NCBI RefSeq assembly: GCF_038096165.1
Contig: NZ_CP151076.1
Coordinates: 2,663,501-2,727,500, forward strand
Reading direction: 5' to 3'
DNA: 64,000 nucleotides
Source: Pseudomonas sp. G.S.17
Lineage (GTDB): Bacteria > Pseudomonadota > Gammaproteobacteria > Pseudomonadales > Pseudomonadaceae
Shown here: positions 1 through 7,681 of the stretch, piece by piece
Layout: every line of letters starts with the position of its first letter
Numbering within the stretch: the stretch's first letter is position 1
Position numbers and translations under genes: made by a program
The notes under the pieces: model-generated
What the model was told of the DNA's origin: nothing
Seen by the model: the letters and a program-made list of their open reading frames with translations, nothing else
Databases searched by the model: none

Positions 1-344
1 AACACCGCGTCGAAGGATGCGTCTTCAAAGGGCAGGGCTTCAGCGTCGGCTTCCAGGAAGCTTACGTCGAAATGCTCGGCACGACTGCGCTCGCGGCCGC
101 GTTCGAGCAGGCCGCTGACGTAATCGGTGGAGGTCACAACGCAACCACGGCGCGCTGCGGCGAGGGTGGCGTTACCATTGCCGGCCGCAACGTCGAGGAC
201 GCGTTCGTCGTAACGAAGGTCGCAGGCTTCGGCCAGCAGTTCGCCGACCAGTTGCAACGTTGTGCCGATCACGGCGTAATCGCCGCTGGCCCATGCCGTC
301 ATCTGGCGGTTTTTCAATGCGTGTAGATCGAGTGGCTCACTCAT
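1..344 (-). CDS. Class I SAM-dependent methyltransferase (3' part outside window)
   Basis: The reading frame starts at an ATG at 344 and runs off the left edge, so only about the first 114 residues are visible. A GGGAG ribosome-binding site lies 7 bases upstream. The SAM-binding motif I is clear around residues 50-58 (LDVAAGNGN), followed by the acidic end of strand beta2 (TSTDY) and a motif-II-like EADAEALPF. This is the UbiE/Methyltransf_11 type of fold. The substrate cannot be told from the fragment. Seen: motifs and start. Inferred: methyltransferase activity. Confidence 0.85.
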   Translation of the reverse strand, partial: MSEPLDLHALKNRQMTAWASGDYAVIGTTLQLVGELLAEACDLRYDERVLDVAAGNGNATLAAARRGCVVTSTDYVSGLLERGRERSRAEHFDVSFLEADAEALPFEDASFDAV

Positions 345-593
345 GATCGGGCTCCCTGTCTTCTCAATGCAGGTTTGGCAGACGGATATGCCATGCCGAG
401 AAAACCAGGTAGCTATGCAACATCTGAACAGTCTGCAACACCTGCAACGATGGAAATCCTGCTGCCGGAAGTTATGAACATAGCTGCTTTCGCCCGGCAG
501 TACGCAAGCGCCGCCAGCCGTGCGGATAGACCGGTTGGTTTTAAACTTATAACTAACAGTGTCGGCGTTAGAGTGACTCCGGTTGAAAGCTGG

Positions 594-1079
594 TCAGTTC
601 AAGCGGGAAGTAACAAAGATCAAGCGGATGGTGGCCAGAGCAATGGCTTCCGCATCGCCTTTGATCGTGTCGATCTGGGTTTGCAAGGTGTCGGACTTGC
701 CGGGCTCAATCCTCGCGTCAGCCAGGCGAGTCATCTGATAAAGGTGGTCAGAGATGTCGTGCAGGCTGCCCTGCAGGCGTTCCACCACAGTCGCCAGCGG
801 ATCTTCGGCAGGCAGCCTTTCAGTTACGCCCTGGTGCAGGGGCGTTACGGGTGATTCGTCGTTGTCGGACAGCGCCGACAGTCTCAAGCCGGTCACCACA
901 TAAGCCACGTCGACACCCGCCTGAGCTATACGCGACAGATAGTCCGCCCTGGGTGAACGTACTCCGTTTTCGTAGTTGCCTTGCGCATTGGTTTCCACGC
1001 CGCCGATCGCACCTAGCGCACTTTGCGAGAGCTTGAGTTTCAAACGTTCCTGTTTAAGCCGCTGACCAATCCCAGGCAT
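594..1079 (-). CDS. XRE-family helix-turn-helix regulator
   Basis: 161 residues. An N-terminal cro/CI-type helix-turn-helix covers roughly residues 4-60 (GQRLKQERLKLKLSQSALG, then the YENGVRSPRADYL recognition region). The remaining 100 residues show no known ligand or protease domain, so this is not a LexA/CI-type autocleaving repressor. It stands alone, with 249 bases to the methyltransferase and 371 bases to pqiC. The target is unknown; a prophage or plasmid relic is possible, but no phage genes accompany it. Confidence 0.8.
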   Translation of the reverse strand: MPGIGQRLKQERLKLKLSQSALGAIGGVETNAQGNYENGVRSPRADYLSRIAQAGVDVAYVVTGLRLSALSDNDESPVTPLHQGVTERLPAEDPLATVVERLQGSLHDISDHLYQMTRLADARIEPGKSDTLQTQIDTIKGDAEAIALATIRLIFVTSRLN

Positions 1080-1334
1080 TTGGATATTTCCTTTAAGACG
1101 GTAGCTTCCCAGGTTGACCCGGTGAAGCGATAAAAGGCCTTGTTCATTGAGCGCAAAGACATTGTAACGAAGTCGCGCTCAGCCCCGCGACGCTGATTTT
1201 CCGCACGCTTCGCTGGTCGGCCCGGTTTGAACCGATTTGAACGATACGCCTAAAATCCACTCAAGTGGATCGCTAGTTGGTACGACAACGTAGGAAATAT
1301 TCGACTGAGGTCATTCGGATGGTTTCCGGCCCAG

Positions 1335-1419
1335 TTGGAGCGAGGCATGCCCGCGAATGGGCATTTCCGGTGACAGATGTATCGACTGATATTGTGTTCG
1401 CGGGCCAGCCTCGCTCCAA
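1335..1419. repeat. REPIN-like inverted repeat in the 1080-1450 intergenic region
   Basis: The arms TTGGAGCGAGGC and GCCTCGCTCCAA, with degenerate CCCGCGAA/TTCGCGGG inner parts, flank a loop of about 40 bases. It belongs to the same family as the elements at 13943, 26945 and 59300. It fills most of the gap between the XRE gene and pqiC; no gene was seen in the remainder of that gap. Confidence 0.75.
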
Positions 1420-1450
1420 TGGGCCCGGCCCGGGGGATTGAGTCAGCGCG

Positions 1451-2062
1451 TCACAGGCAGCGGGAACGCTGATCTTGCGCCCAGTTTCCAGCGGTCCTGG
1501 CAATGGTGTCGGCCAGACGGGAAACCGCACGCTGGTGAGCGAGCACCAGATTTTCCATGCCCAGACCGGCAGGCTCGCGAATCACGCTGCTGCACGTCAG
1601 GTTTTGTGCCTTGGTACCGGCATTGCGCAAGCCCAGGCTCCACACCACGTCGATCATTGCGTAGCTGCCCGGCACCGACTCGAAGCGGCGCACGTCGGTG
1701 CGCAATGACAGCACCGTCTGGCCGCTGTCCTTCGGCAAGCCTGCCATGTCTCGGCTGCCAAAGCGCCGCTCCAGTTGACCGGTCAGGGCGTCATGAAACT
1801 CATCACCCAGAGGCGAGCCCCAGCGTTCCGCGTCGAGAATGGCCAGGCTGCCATCACCCTGGCGAATCACCAGCGGCGGTTGATCCACCTGCACCGGCAT
1901 CAGCACCGGCAGCATCTCGAACTGGAAAGGTGCGACTGCAACCGGTTTTTGTGCCGTGGTCGTGGCCGGTGCAATCAGCGTGTAGTAATGGGTCACCGTG
2001 GACGTGCAAGCACTGGTCCCCAGCAACGCGGCCAACACGAAGAACTTCAGGCGCAGGGTCAT
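1451..2062 (-). CDS. pqiC: PqiC-type outer-membrane lipoprotein
   Basis: 203 residues. The N-terminus is a lipoprotein-like signal (hydrophobic LKFFVLAALLG, Cys at 19 with an imperfect lipobox TSAC), followed by HYYTL, the opening typical of the ABC-type transport auxiliary lipoprotein (PqiC/YmbA) family. It overlaps the end of pqiB by 4 bases. In Escherichia coli, PqiC forms an outer-membrane ring that contacts PqiB in a periplasm-spanning lipid-transport complex. The same role is inferred from family and operon. Confidence 0.9.
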   Translation of the reverse strand: MTLRLKFFVLAALLGTSACTSTVTHYYTLIAPATTTAQKPVAVAPFQFEMLPVLMPVQVDQPPLVIRQGDGSLAILDAERWGSPLGDEFHDALTGQLERRFGSRDMAGLPKDSGQTVLSLRTDVRRFESVPGSYAMIDVVWSLGLRNAGTKAQNLTCSSVIREPAGLGMENLVLAHQRAVSRLADTIARTAGNWAQDQRSRCL

Positions 2063-3747
2063 TGCTGTGGCTCCAGATCAATTGCACGGGAAGAGGCGGG
2101 GGCTTTGTACGAGCCTGGCGCGGCGTCGCCAGTGCGGCCACGTATCAAGGCTTCCGGATGACGGCTGAGGAAGTCGGTCAGCACGCGAACCGAACGCGCG
2201 GTGCGCTGCACTTCATCCATGGCCTGGCCGAGCTGCACACGAGCCGGGGAATCTTCACCCAGGCTGTCGTTGGCGGTATGCAGGGTTTTTTGCGCCTGTT
2301 GCAGGGTGCCGCGCATTTCCGGCAGGAGCGTGCCGTTGACCTGCTTCAGGGTTTTCTGCAATTCGCTCAGGCTGCCGTTGAGATTGTTCGCCAGCTCGTC
2401 GATCGGCAGTTTGCTCAGCTTGTCGACAAAGGCCTGCAGCTGTTCCTGCAACTTGTCGAAGCTGCCCGGGATGGTGGGGATTTCCAGCGGGCGGACTTTT
2501 GGATCGAACACCACTTTGGGAGCCTTGGGTTCGAAGTCCATCGCAATGTAGAGCTGACCGGTCAGCAAGTTGCCGGTGCGCGCCTGCGCCCGCAATCCCC
2601 GGGACACGAAGCCGCCAAGGATGCGCGCCGATTGCTCGTCTTCGTCACCCGCACCGCCCATTTTCTCCAGCTTGGCTTGCGCCGCGCCCAGTCGCTTGGG
2701 ATAGATCACCGCACCGACGATGCCAGGGAAAGTTTGCGTCTGTGGATCGTAATCCAGGTCCACGGAAACCACGCGACCGACGTTCACCCCAAGAAAATCC
2801 ACCGGTGCGTTGACCACCAGTCCGCGCAGCGATTGATTAAAACGCATGCGGATATAGCGCGGCTCGCCATCGGGAGGCGCCAGCGCCGCGACCTGATCGT
2901 CGAAAATCCTGAATTCGGCGTTTTCCTCCGCCGGTTTCGCGTCCGGACTCCAGTTCGGTTCACGAAAGGCAATGCCACCGGCGATGATCGAGGTCAGCGA
3001 CTGGGTGGCAATCTTCAGCCCGGCAGCGCCCAGGGTGACGTCGACGCCACTGGCATTCCAGAAGCGCGTGTCGGTGCTGACGTACTGGTCATTGGGCGTA
3101 TTGATGAAAATCTCGATATCGACGCCTTTGCCGTCCTTTGACAGGTCATAGGAAACCACCTGGCCAACCTGGATGCGTCGGTAATAAATAGGCGAACCAA
3201 TGTCCAGCGAACCGAGGTCGTCTGTGTGCAGCTTGAAGCGCTTGCCTTTCTCACCGAAGGTTACCGGCGGCGGCGTTTCGAGGCCGAGGAAGTCATTCTT
3301 GGTCTTGTCCGAACTGCCCGCATCGGCGCCGATGAACGCGCCGGACAGCAGGGTATCGACGCCGGAAACGCCGTGGGCACCGATTCGCGGACGCACAACC
3401 CAATACTGGCTGTCTTCCCGAGTGAACGGGCCGGCGCTGCTGTTGAGTTCGATGGTGGCCAAGATGTGGATGCGGTCATCGCTGAGGGTGATGTCGCTGA
3501 CGATGCCAATGACCACGTTCTTGTACTTGACCTGGGTTTTCTTGGCTTCGAGGCCTTCAGCGGTGAGAAAGCTGACGGTGATTTTCGGGCCGACGTTCAT
3601 CCAGTCATGCAGCGCCATGGACAAGCCGATCAAGCCGGCAACGATCGGCACCAGCCAGACCAGCGAAACACGCATCCGGCGTCGTTTGACCTCGGGCCGA
3701 ACCGGCGCGGAGGGGGAAGGGGGTAGGGCATTGTCAGACATCTTCAA
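2059..3747 (-). CDS. pqiB: PqiB, MCE-domain periplasm-spanning protein
   Basis: 562 residues. A cytoplasmic basic N-terminus (VKRRRMRVS) leads into one transmembrane helix at about 29-47. Three MCE/MlaD modules follow, each with the characteristic G-x-P-V-x-Y/F pattern (for example SPIYYRRIQVGQV and APVDFLGVNVGRV). The C-terminus is a long alpha-helical region (about 425-520) rich in heptad-like QLQ/LQK stretches, the needle of the E. coli PqiB tube. It lies between pqiA and pqiC with 14-base and 4-base overlaps. The role is lipid movement between membranes, linked to membrane integrity and paraquat stress. Confidence 0.95.
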   Translation of the reverse strand: MKMSDNALPPSPSAPVRPEVKRRRMRVSLVWLVPIVAGLIGLSMALHDWMNVGPKITVSFLTAEGLEAKKTQVKYKNVVIGIVSDITLSDDRIHILATIELNSSAGPFTREDSQYWVVRPRIGAHGVSGVDTLLSGAFIGADAGSSDKTKNDFLGLETPPPVTFGEKGKRFKLHTDDLGSLDIGSPIYYRRIQVGQVVSYDLSKDGKGVDIEIFINTPNDQYVSTDTRFWNASGVDVTLGAAGLKIATQSLTSIIAGGIAFREPNWSPDAKPAEENAEFRIFDDQVAALAPPDGEPRYIRMRFNQSLRGLVVNAPVDFLGVNVGRVVSVDLDYDPQTQTFPGIVGAVIYPKRLGAAQAKLEKMGGAGDEDEQSARILGGFVSRGLRAQARTGNLLTGQLYIAMDFEPKAPKVVFDPKVRPLEIPTIPGSFDKLQEQLQAFVDKLSKLPIDELANNLNGSLSELQKTLKQVNGTLLPEMRGTLQQAQKTLHTANDSLGEDSPARVQLGQAMDEVQRTARSVRVLTDFLSRHPEALIRGRTGDAAPGSYKAPASSRAIDLEPQQ

Positions 3748-4348
3748 CCTCTGCGTCCCAGATAAGCCGGGGATCGAAACTCATGGCGGCGAACATCGTC
3801 ATCACCACAACCAGACCAAAAAACAGAATACCGATGCGCGGCTCGATGGTGCTGAGCTCTCGGAACTGCACAAGCGCCGCCACCAGGGCAACGACCAATA
3901 CATCAAGCATCGACCAGTAGCCGATCAACTCGATAAAACGATAGAGCCGCGACCGCTCCTGCATGGCCCAGGTACTGCGGCGCTGACAGGTGACGAGCAG
4001 CAAGCCCAGCACCACGAACTTGATGCACGGCACCACTACGCTGGCGATGAAAATCAGCAGGGCAATGTCCCACGAGCCGCTTTCGAAAAATTCGATCACA
4101 CCGCTCATGATGGTGTTCTGGCTGCTGTTGCCAAACAAGGTGGTGTACATCACCGGCAGCAGGTTGGCGGGTATATAGAAAATCAGCCCGGCGATCAAGA
4201 AAGCCCAGGTCCGCGTCAGGCTGTTGGGCTTGCGCGCATGTACCGCCGAGTCACAGCGTGGACACACGTGGGTATCGGCCGGGCAGACATAACCGCAGAT
4301 ATGGCACAGGCACACATTGTGTTCGCTGGCATAGGGAATCCCGTTCAT
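3734..4348 (-). CDS. pqiA: PqiA-like inner-membrane protein (second half)
   Basis: 204 residues from the ATG at 4348, chosen because GGGAG lies 10 bases upstream and the ATG overlaps the upstream stop as ATGA. A zinc-ribbon-like CxxC pair (CHICGYVCPADTHVCPRC) near residues 13-33 precedes four hydrophobic helices. E. coli PqiA is one protein of about 417 residues with two such halves; here the halves are separate genes. It is translationally coupled to its upstream twin and overlaps pqiB by 14 bases. Confidence 0.9.
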   Translation of the reverse strand: MNGIPYASEHNVCLCHICGYVCPADTHVCPRCDSAVHARKPNSLTRTWAFLIAGLIFYIPANLLPVMYTTLFGNSSQNTIMSGVIEFFESGSWDIALLIFIASVVVPCIKFVVLGLLLVTCQRRSTWAMQERSRLYRFIELIGYWSMLDVLVVALVAALVQFRELSTIEPRIGILFFGLVVVMTMFAAMSFDPRLIWDAEVEDV

Positions 4349-5040
4349 GAAGGCTCGACTCCCAGCTCTTTCCATAGGCGGCGAATGTCTTTGCCGGCGA
4401 TCAGAATAATCAGGACCATCAACATTGCCATCGCCCACAGGCCAAGCCCCGGATGCACATCGAGCATCCCCGACAGCTTGACGATGGCCACCAGAATCCC
4501 CAGCAGACACACTTCCAGCATGCTCCATGGCCGCAGGTGCTCCAGGGCGCGCATGCAGGTCTTGAAACCCGGCGCGATCACGCCCTTGTGCGCATGCACC
4601 AGGACCCAGAACAGCAGGCTGATCTGCAGCAGCGGGGCGAAGATGATTGCCAGTCCGGCCACCAGGGCAATCAGCGTGATGCGGCCCTGAGCCAGCGCCT
4701 CCACCGATTGCCAGAGGGTTACTTGATTGCTCAGGCCCTGCATGCTGATGCTGATCACCGGAAAGTAATTGGCGAAGGCAAACAACACCGCCGCGCCGAT
4801 GGTCAGGGCCAGCAATTGTTCGATGGTAAGACGATGACCACGGCCCAGCACCGCGCCGCAGCGCAGGCACAGAGCGGTTTCGCCATGGGCAAGCGGATGT
4901 GATTCATACAGCGAGTCGCAATGCTCGCAAATGATCAGGTCCGAGGGCTGTTTCGTATCAGGCAAAGTGGGCTCATCTGGGTAATGGTGACTGGGTGGAA
5001 AATTAATCAAACGCGGGGTTGGAAGATACCTTGTCGGCAC
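4345..5040 (-). CDS. pqiA: PqiA-like inner-membrane protein (first half)
   Basis: 231 residues if read from the GTG at 5040. Zinc-ribbon cysteines (CEHC ... CLRC) lie near residues 38-62 of that reading, then four membrane helices. The start is uncertain: no Shine-Dalgarno precedes the GTG, in-frame TTG codons at 5010 and 4965 are alternatives, and there is no in-frame ATG before the zinc ribbon. The family usually begins a few residues before the LIICEHC motif, so the true product may be about 25 residues shorter. First gene of the pqi operon. Confidence 0.85.
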   Translation of the reverse strand: MPTRYLPTPRLINFPPSHHYPDEPTLPDTKQPSDLIICEHCDSLYESHPLAHGETALCLRCGAVLGRGHRLTIEQLLALTIGAAVLFAFANYFPVISISMQGLSNQVTLWQSVEALAQGRITLIALVAGLAIIFAPLLQISLLFWVLVHAHKGVIAPGFKTCMRALEHLRPWSMLEVCLLGILVAIVKLSGMLDVHPGLGLWAMAMLMVLIILIAGKDIRRLWKELGVEPS

Positions 5041-5042
5041 CG

Positions 5043-5075
5043 AATCAGCCGAATTAAATCAGCCGAATTAAATCA
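5043..5075. repeat. 14-bp tandem repeat (2.4 copies)
   Basis: The unit AATCAGCCGAATTA occurs twice in direct contact, with five bases of a third copy. It lies just upstream of the pqi operon and overlaps its likely leader. No function is evident. Confidence 0.8.
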
Positions 5076-5173
5076 AGACGGGCTGCGGTCGGTGGGCGTT
5101 ATTGCATTGACCCCGACGCGCGACCGACGTTCACATGTCACGATGCCATTATCACTGGCCATTATTCACTGCC

Positions 5174-5232
5174 TGTCGCGACAAATGACGCAGGCCCGCG
5201 CTGATTGTCGTCCGCAGCGCTACAGGTGTAGC
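5174..5232 (+). promoter_or_regulatory. Candidate activator sites upstream of the sigma-54 promoter
   Basis: Two palindromes lie 70-130 bases upstream of the -24/-12 element. TGTCGCGACA at 5174-5183 is perfect. GCTACA-GG-TGTAGC at 5219-5232 has perfect arms. This is the usual distance for upstream activating sequences of sigma-54 enhancer-binding proteins. Binding by the AcoR-type regulator at 9221-11176 is an inference. Confidence 0.45.
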
Positions 5233-5299
5233 GGCGCGAGCGCGACAGATTAACTTCGTATTGCAATCAAGTCATTGAAATAAAAGACATTTAGCTGCA

Positions 5300-5315
5300 T
5301 GGCACACGCCTTGCT
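5300..5315 (+). promoter_or_regulatory. Sigma-54 (RpoN) -24/-12 promoter
   Basis: TGGCACACGCCTTGCT matches the consensus TGGCACG-N4-TTGCW at every position except the seventh, with exact GG-to-GC spacing. Transcription would start near 5326, 46 bases before the dehydrogenase start codon. The sigma-54 activator gene encoded downstream (9221-11176) supports its use. Confidence 0.8.
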
Positions 5316-5371
5316 CTGTTGCTCTCCAGCCGGGACGATCGATCCCGGTTCTAATAAGAACGGAGAGCCTC

Positions 5372-7534
5372 ATGAATCGATTTGGCCAACAACCTCGTCC
5401 CGGACCGCTTGCGTCTCTCGTTGCTGCCGTCGCCCTGGCGCTTTCCTGCGCCAACGGCGCGTTCGCCGCCGGGGCCGCGCAGGTCGATGGTGCGCGGATC
5501 AGCGCCGCCGACCAGGAACCCGGCAACTGGATGAGCCACGGTCGTACCTACGATGAACAGCGTTTCAGCCCGCTGAACAAAATCAACGATGGCAACGTCG
5601 GCAAGCTCGGTCTGGCCTGGAGCTACAAACTGGACATCGACCGGGGCGTTGAAGCCACGCCCATTGTTGTGGATGGCGTGATGTACACCACTGGGCCGTT
5701 CTCCATGGTCTATGCGCTGGATGCGCGCAACGGCAATTTGTTGTGGAAATACGATCCACAATCGGACCGCAGCCGTGCCGGTGAAGCTTGTTGCGATGCC
5801 GTCAATCGTGGCGTCGCCGTCTGGGGCGGCAAAGTCTTCGTCGGTGTGCTGGATGGACGCCTGGAAGCCATCGACGCCAAGACCGGCCAGCGCGTCTGGT
5901 CCGTGGACACCCGCACCGATCCCAATCGCAGCATCACTATTACCGGTGCGCCGCGCATCATCAACGGCAAGGTGATCATCGGCAACGGCGGCGCTGAATA
6001 TGGCGTACGCGGCTACATCACGGCTTATGACGCCAACACTGGCAAGCAGGACTGGCGCTTCTTCACGGTGCCGGGCGACCCGAAGCTGCCGCCGGAAAAC
6101 AAAGCCATGGCCATGGCCGCCAAGACCTGGTTTGGCGACAAGTTCGTCGAGCAGGGTGGCGGCGGAACGGTCTGGGACTCGATGTCCTATGACCCGAAAC
6201 TCAATCTGCTGTACTTCGGCGTCGGCAACGCTTCATCGTGGAACCCGCGCCTGCGTTCGGAAGGCAAGGGCGATAACCTATTCCTGTCGTCCATCGTCGC
6301 GATCAATCCGGACACCGGCGAATACGTCTGGCACTACCAGACCACCCCCGGCGATGCCTGGGACTTCACGGCCACCGCGCACATCATGCTCGCGGACATG
6401 GAAATCGACGGCAAGATGCGCCAGGTCTTGATGCAGTCGCCGAAAAACGGCTTTTTCTATGTCATCGACCGCAAGACCGGCGAGCTGCTTTCGGCCAAGA
6501 ACATCGTGCCGATCAACTGGGCCACCGGCGTGGACATGAAGACCGGGCGCCCCATCGTTGACGAGAAAGCCGCCGTCTATTGGCGTGACCCGGAGAAAAA
6601 AGCCCTGCTGGTCCAACCGGCGTTCTGGGGTGCTCACGACTGGCAGCCGATGTCCTACAACCCGCAGACCGGTCTGGTGTACATCCCGGCGCACATCATG
6701 TCGGCGTTGTACCAGGACGTGGATGGCGTGCCGCCGCGCAAGAAATTCAAGAGCATGTACCAGTTGCAGGTCAACACCGGAATGATGCCGGAAGATCCCG
6801 AAGGCCTGCGCAAACTCGCCGACACCTGGACCGGCAAGCTGATTGCCTGGGACCCGATCAAGCAGGAAGCACGCTGGGAAGTGCCGTACTCGACGATCTT
6901 CAACGGCGGCACGTTGAGCACCGCTGGCAACCTGTTATTTGAAGGCACTGCCGATGGGCGAGTGGTGGCCTATTCGGCCGACAAAGGCAAAACCTTGTGG
7001 GAACAACCGGCCAATACCGGGGTGATGGCCGGTCCCGTTACCTATGAAGTCGATGGCGAGCAATACGTGACGTTCATGGCCGGTTGGGGCGGGGCGTTTT
7101 CCACCTTCGCCGGGGCCTTGTCGTTGCGCGCCGGGGTCAAGCCCAACGCTCAAGTATTGACCTACAAGCTGGGTGGCACGGCGAAACTGCCGGATCTGAA
7201 ATACAAATACGCCGACCGCAAGGTCGATCCACCGGCGTTCACCGGCACCACCGAACAGGTCGACAAAGGCCGCGCGCTGTTCAACGGCCATTGCGATACC
7301 TGCCACGGCATCAACGCCATCAGCGGCGGCGTGTTGCCGGACTTGCGCATGCTGAGCAAGGAAAACCACCAGATGTTCCTCGGTATCGTCTATGGCGGTC
7401 GCGTTCAGGACGGCATGCCGTCGTTCGCCGAAGAACTCAAGCCGGACGAAGTGGAGCTGGTGCATCAATACGTCATCAAACGCTCCCATGACCTGCTCAA
7501 CGATATGAAGTCGGCGAAGACGGCGGCGAAGTAA
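5372..7534 (+). CDS. PQQ-dependent quinohaemoprotein alcohol dehydrogenase
   Basis: 720 residues. A Sec signal peptide (about 1-32, cleavage after AFA) is followed by an eight-bladed propeller with W-motif repeats (for example GNLLWKY, GQRVWSV). The adjacent Cys140-Cys141 pair is the hallmark disulfide over PQQ. Asp331 in WDFTA is the likely catalytic base. The residue two positions later is Thr, not the extra Asp of lanthanide-type XoxF/PedH enzymes, so a calcium enzyme is predicted. A C-terminal cytochrome c domain carries the haem motif C641-DTC-H645. This makes it a type II quinohaemoprotein that oxidises alcohols in the periplasm. The ATG follows an AACGGAGAG ribosome-binding site. aldA lies downstream. 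Confidence 0.93.
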   Translation: MNRFGQQPRPGPLASLVAAVALALSCANGAFAAGAAQVDGARISAADQEPGNWMSHGRTYDEQRFSPLNKINDGNVGKLGLAWSYKLDIDRGVEATPIVVDGVMYTTGPFSMVYALDARNGNLLWKYDPQSDRSRAGEACCDAVNRGVAVWGGKVFVGVLDGRLEAIDAKTGQRVWSVDTRTDPNRSITITGAPRIINGKVIIGNGGAEYGVRGYITAYDANTGKQDWRFFTVPGDPKLPPENKAMAMAAKTWFGDKFVEQGGGGTVWDSMSYDPKLNLLYFGVGNASSWNPRLRSEGKGDNLFLSSIVAINPDTGEYVWHYQTTPGDAWDFTATAHIMLADMEIDGKMRQVLMQSPKNGFFYVIDRKTGELLSAKNIVPINWATGVDMKTGRPIVDEKAAVYWRDPEKKALLVQPAFWGAHDWQPMSYNPQTGLVYIPAHIMSALYQDVDGVPPRKKFKSMYQLQVNTGMMPEDPEGLRKLADTWTGKLIAWDPIKQEARWEVPYSTIFNGGTLSTAGNLLFEGTADGRVVAYSADKGKTLWEQPANTGVMAGPVTYEVDGEQYVTFMAGWGGAFSTFAGALSLRAGVKPNAQVLTYKLGGTAKLPDLKYKYADRKVDPPAFTGTTEQVDKGRALFNGHCDTCHGINAISGGVLPDLRMLSKENHQMFLGIVYGGRVQDGMPSFAEELKPDEVELVHQYVIKRSHDLLNDMKSAKTAAK

Positions 7535-7558
7535 GCCGTGCGGAACTGAAAATATTTT

Positions 7559-7648
7559 GTGGGAGCGAGTTTGCTCGCGAAGAGGCAAGTACATCCGGCG
7601 CATTTGCGAAGGTCGAATACTGCTTTCGCGAGCAAGCTCGGCTCCCAC
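7559..7648. repeat. REPIN between the dehydrogenase and aldA
   Basis: The perfect ends GTGGGAGC/GCTCCCAC and inner GAG(T/C)TTGCTCGCGAA/TTTCGCGAGCAAGCTC enclose a loop. It closely resembles the element at 9129-9218, so aldA is bracketed by two copies. It may weaken or end transcription between the two genes. Confidence 0.85.
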
Positions 7649-7681
7649 GGATCCCGCTTTTGCTTAACGGAGAATGCACAC

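Noticed and set aside
1438..3141. Long plus-strand frame (567 codons) opposite pqiB and pqiC
   Set aside because: Both Pqi proteins match their families throughout. The plus-strand product has no domain and is arginine/histidine-rich, as expected of an antisense shadow.
4349..4870. Upstream extension of the second PqiA half
   Set aside because: The extension is an out-of-frame reading of the first PqiA gene. The ATG at 4348 has a ribosome site and the overlapping ATGA.
7559..7681. Upstream in-frame extension of aldA
   Set aside because: It translates a REPIN. The ATG at 7682 has a proper ribosome-binding site and gives the family length.
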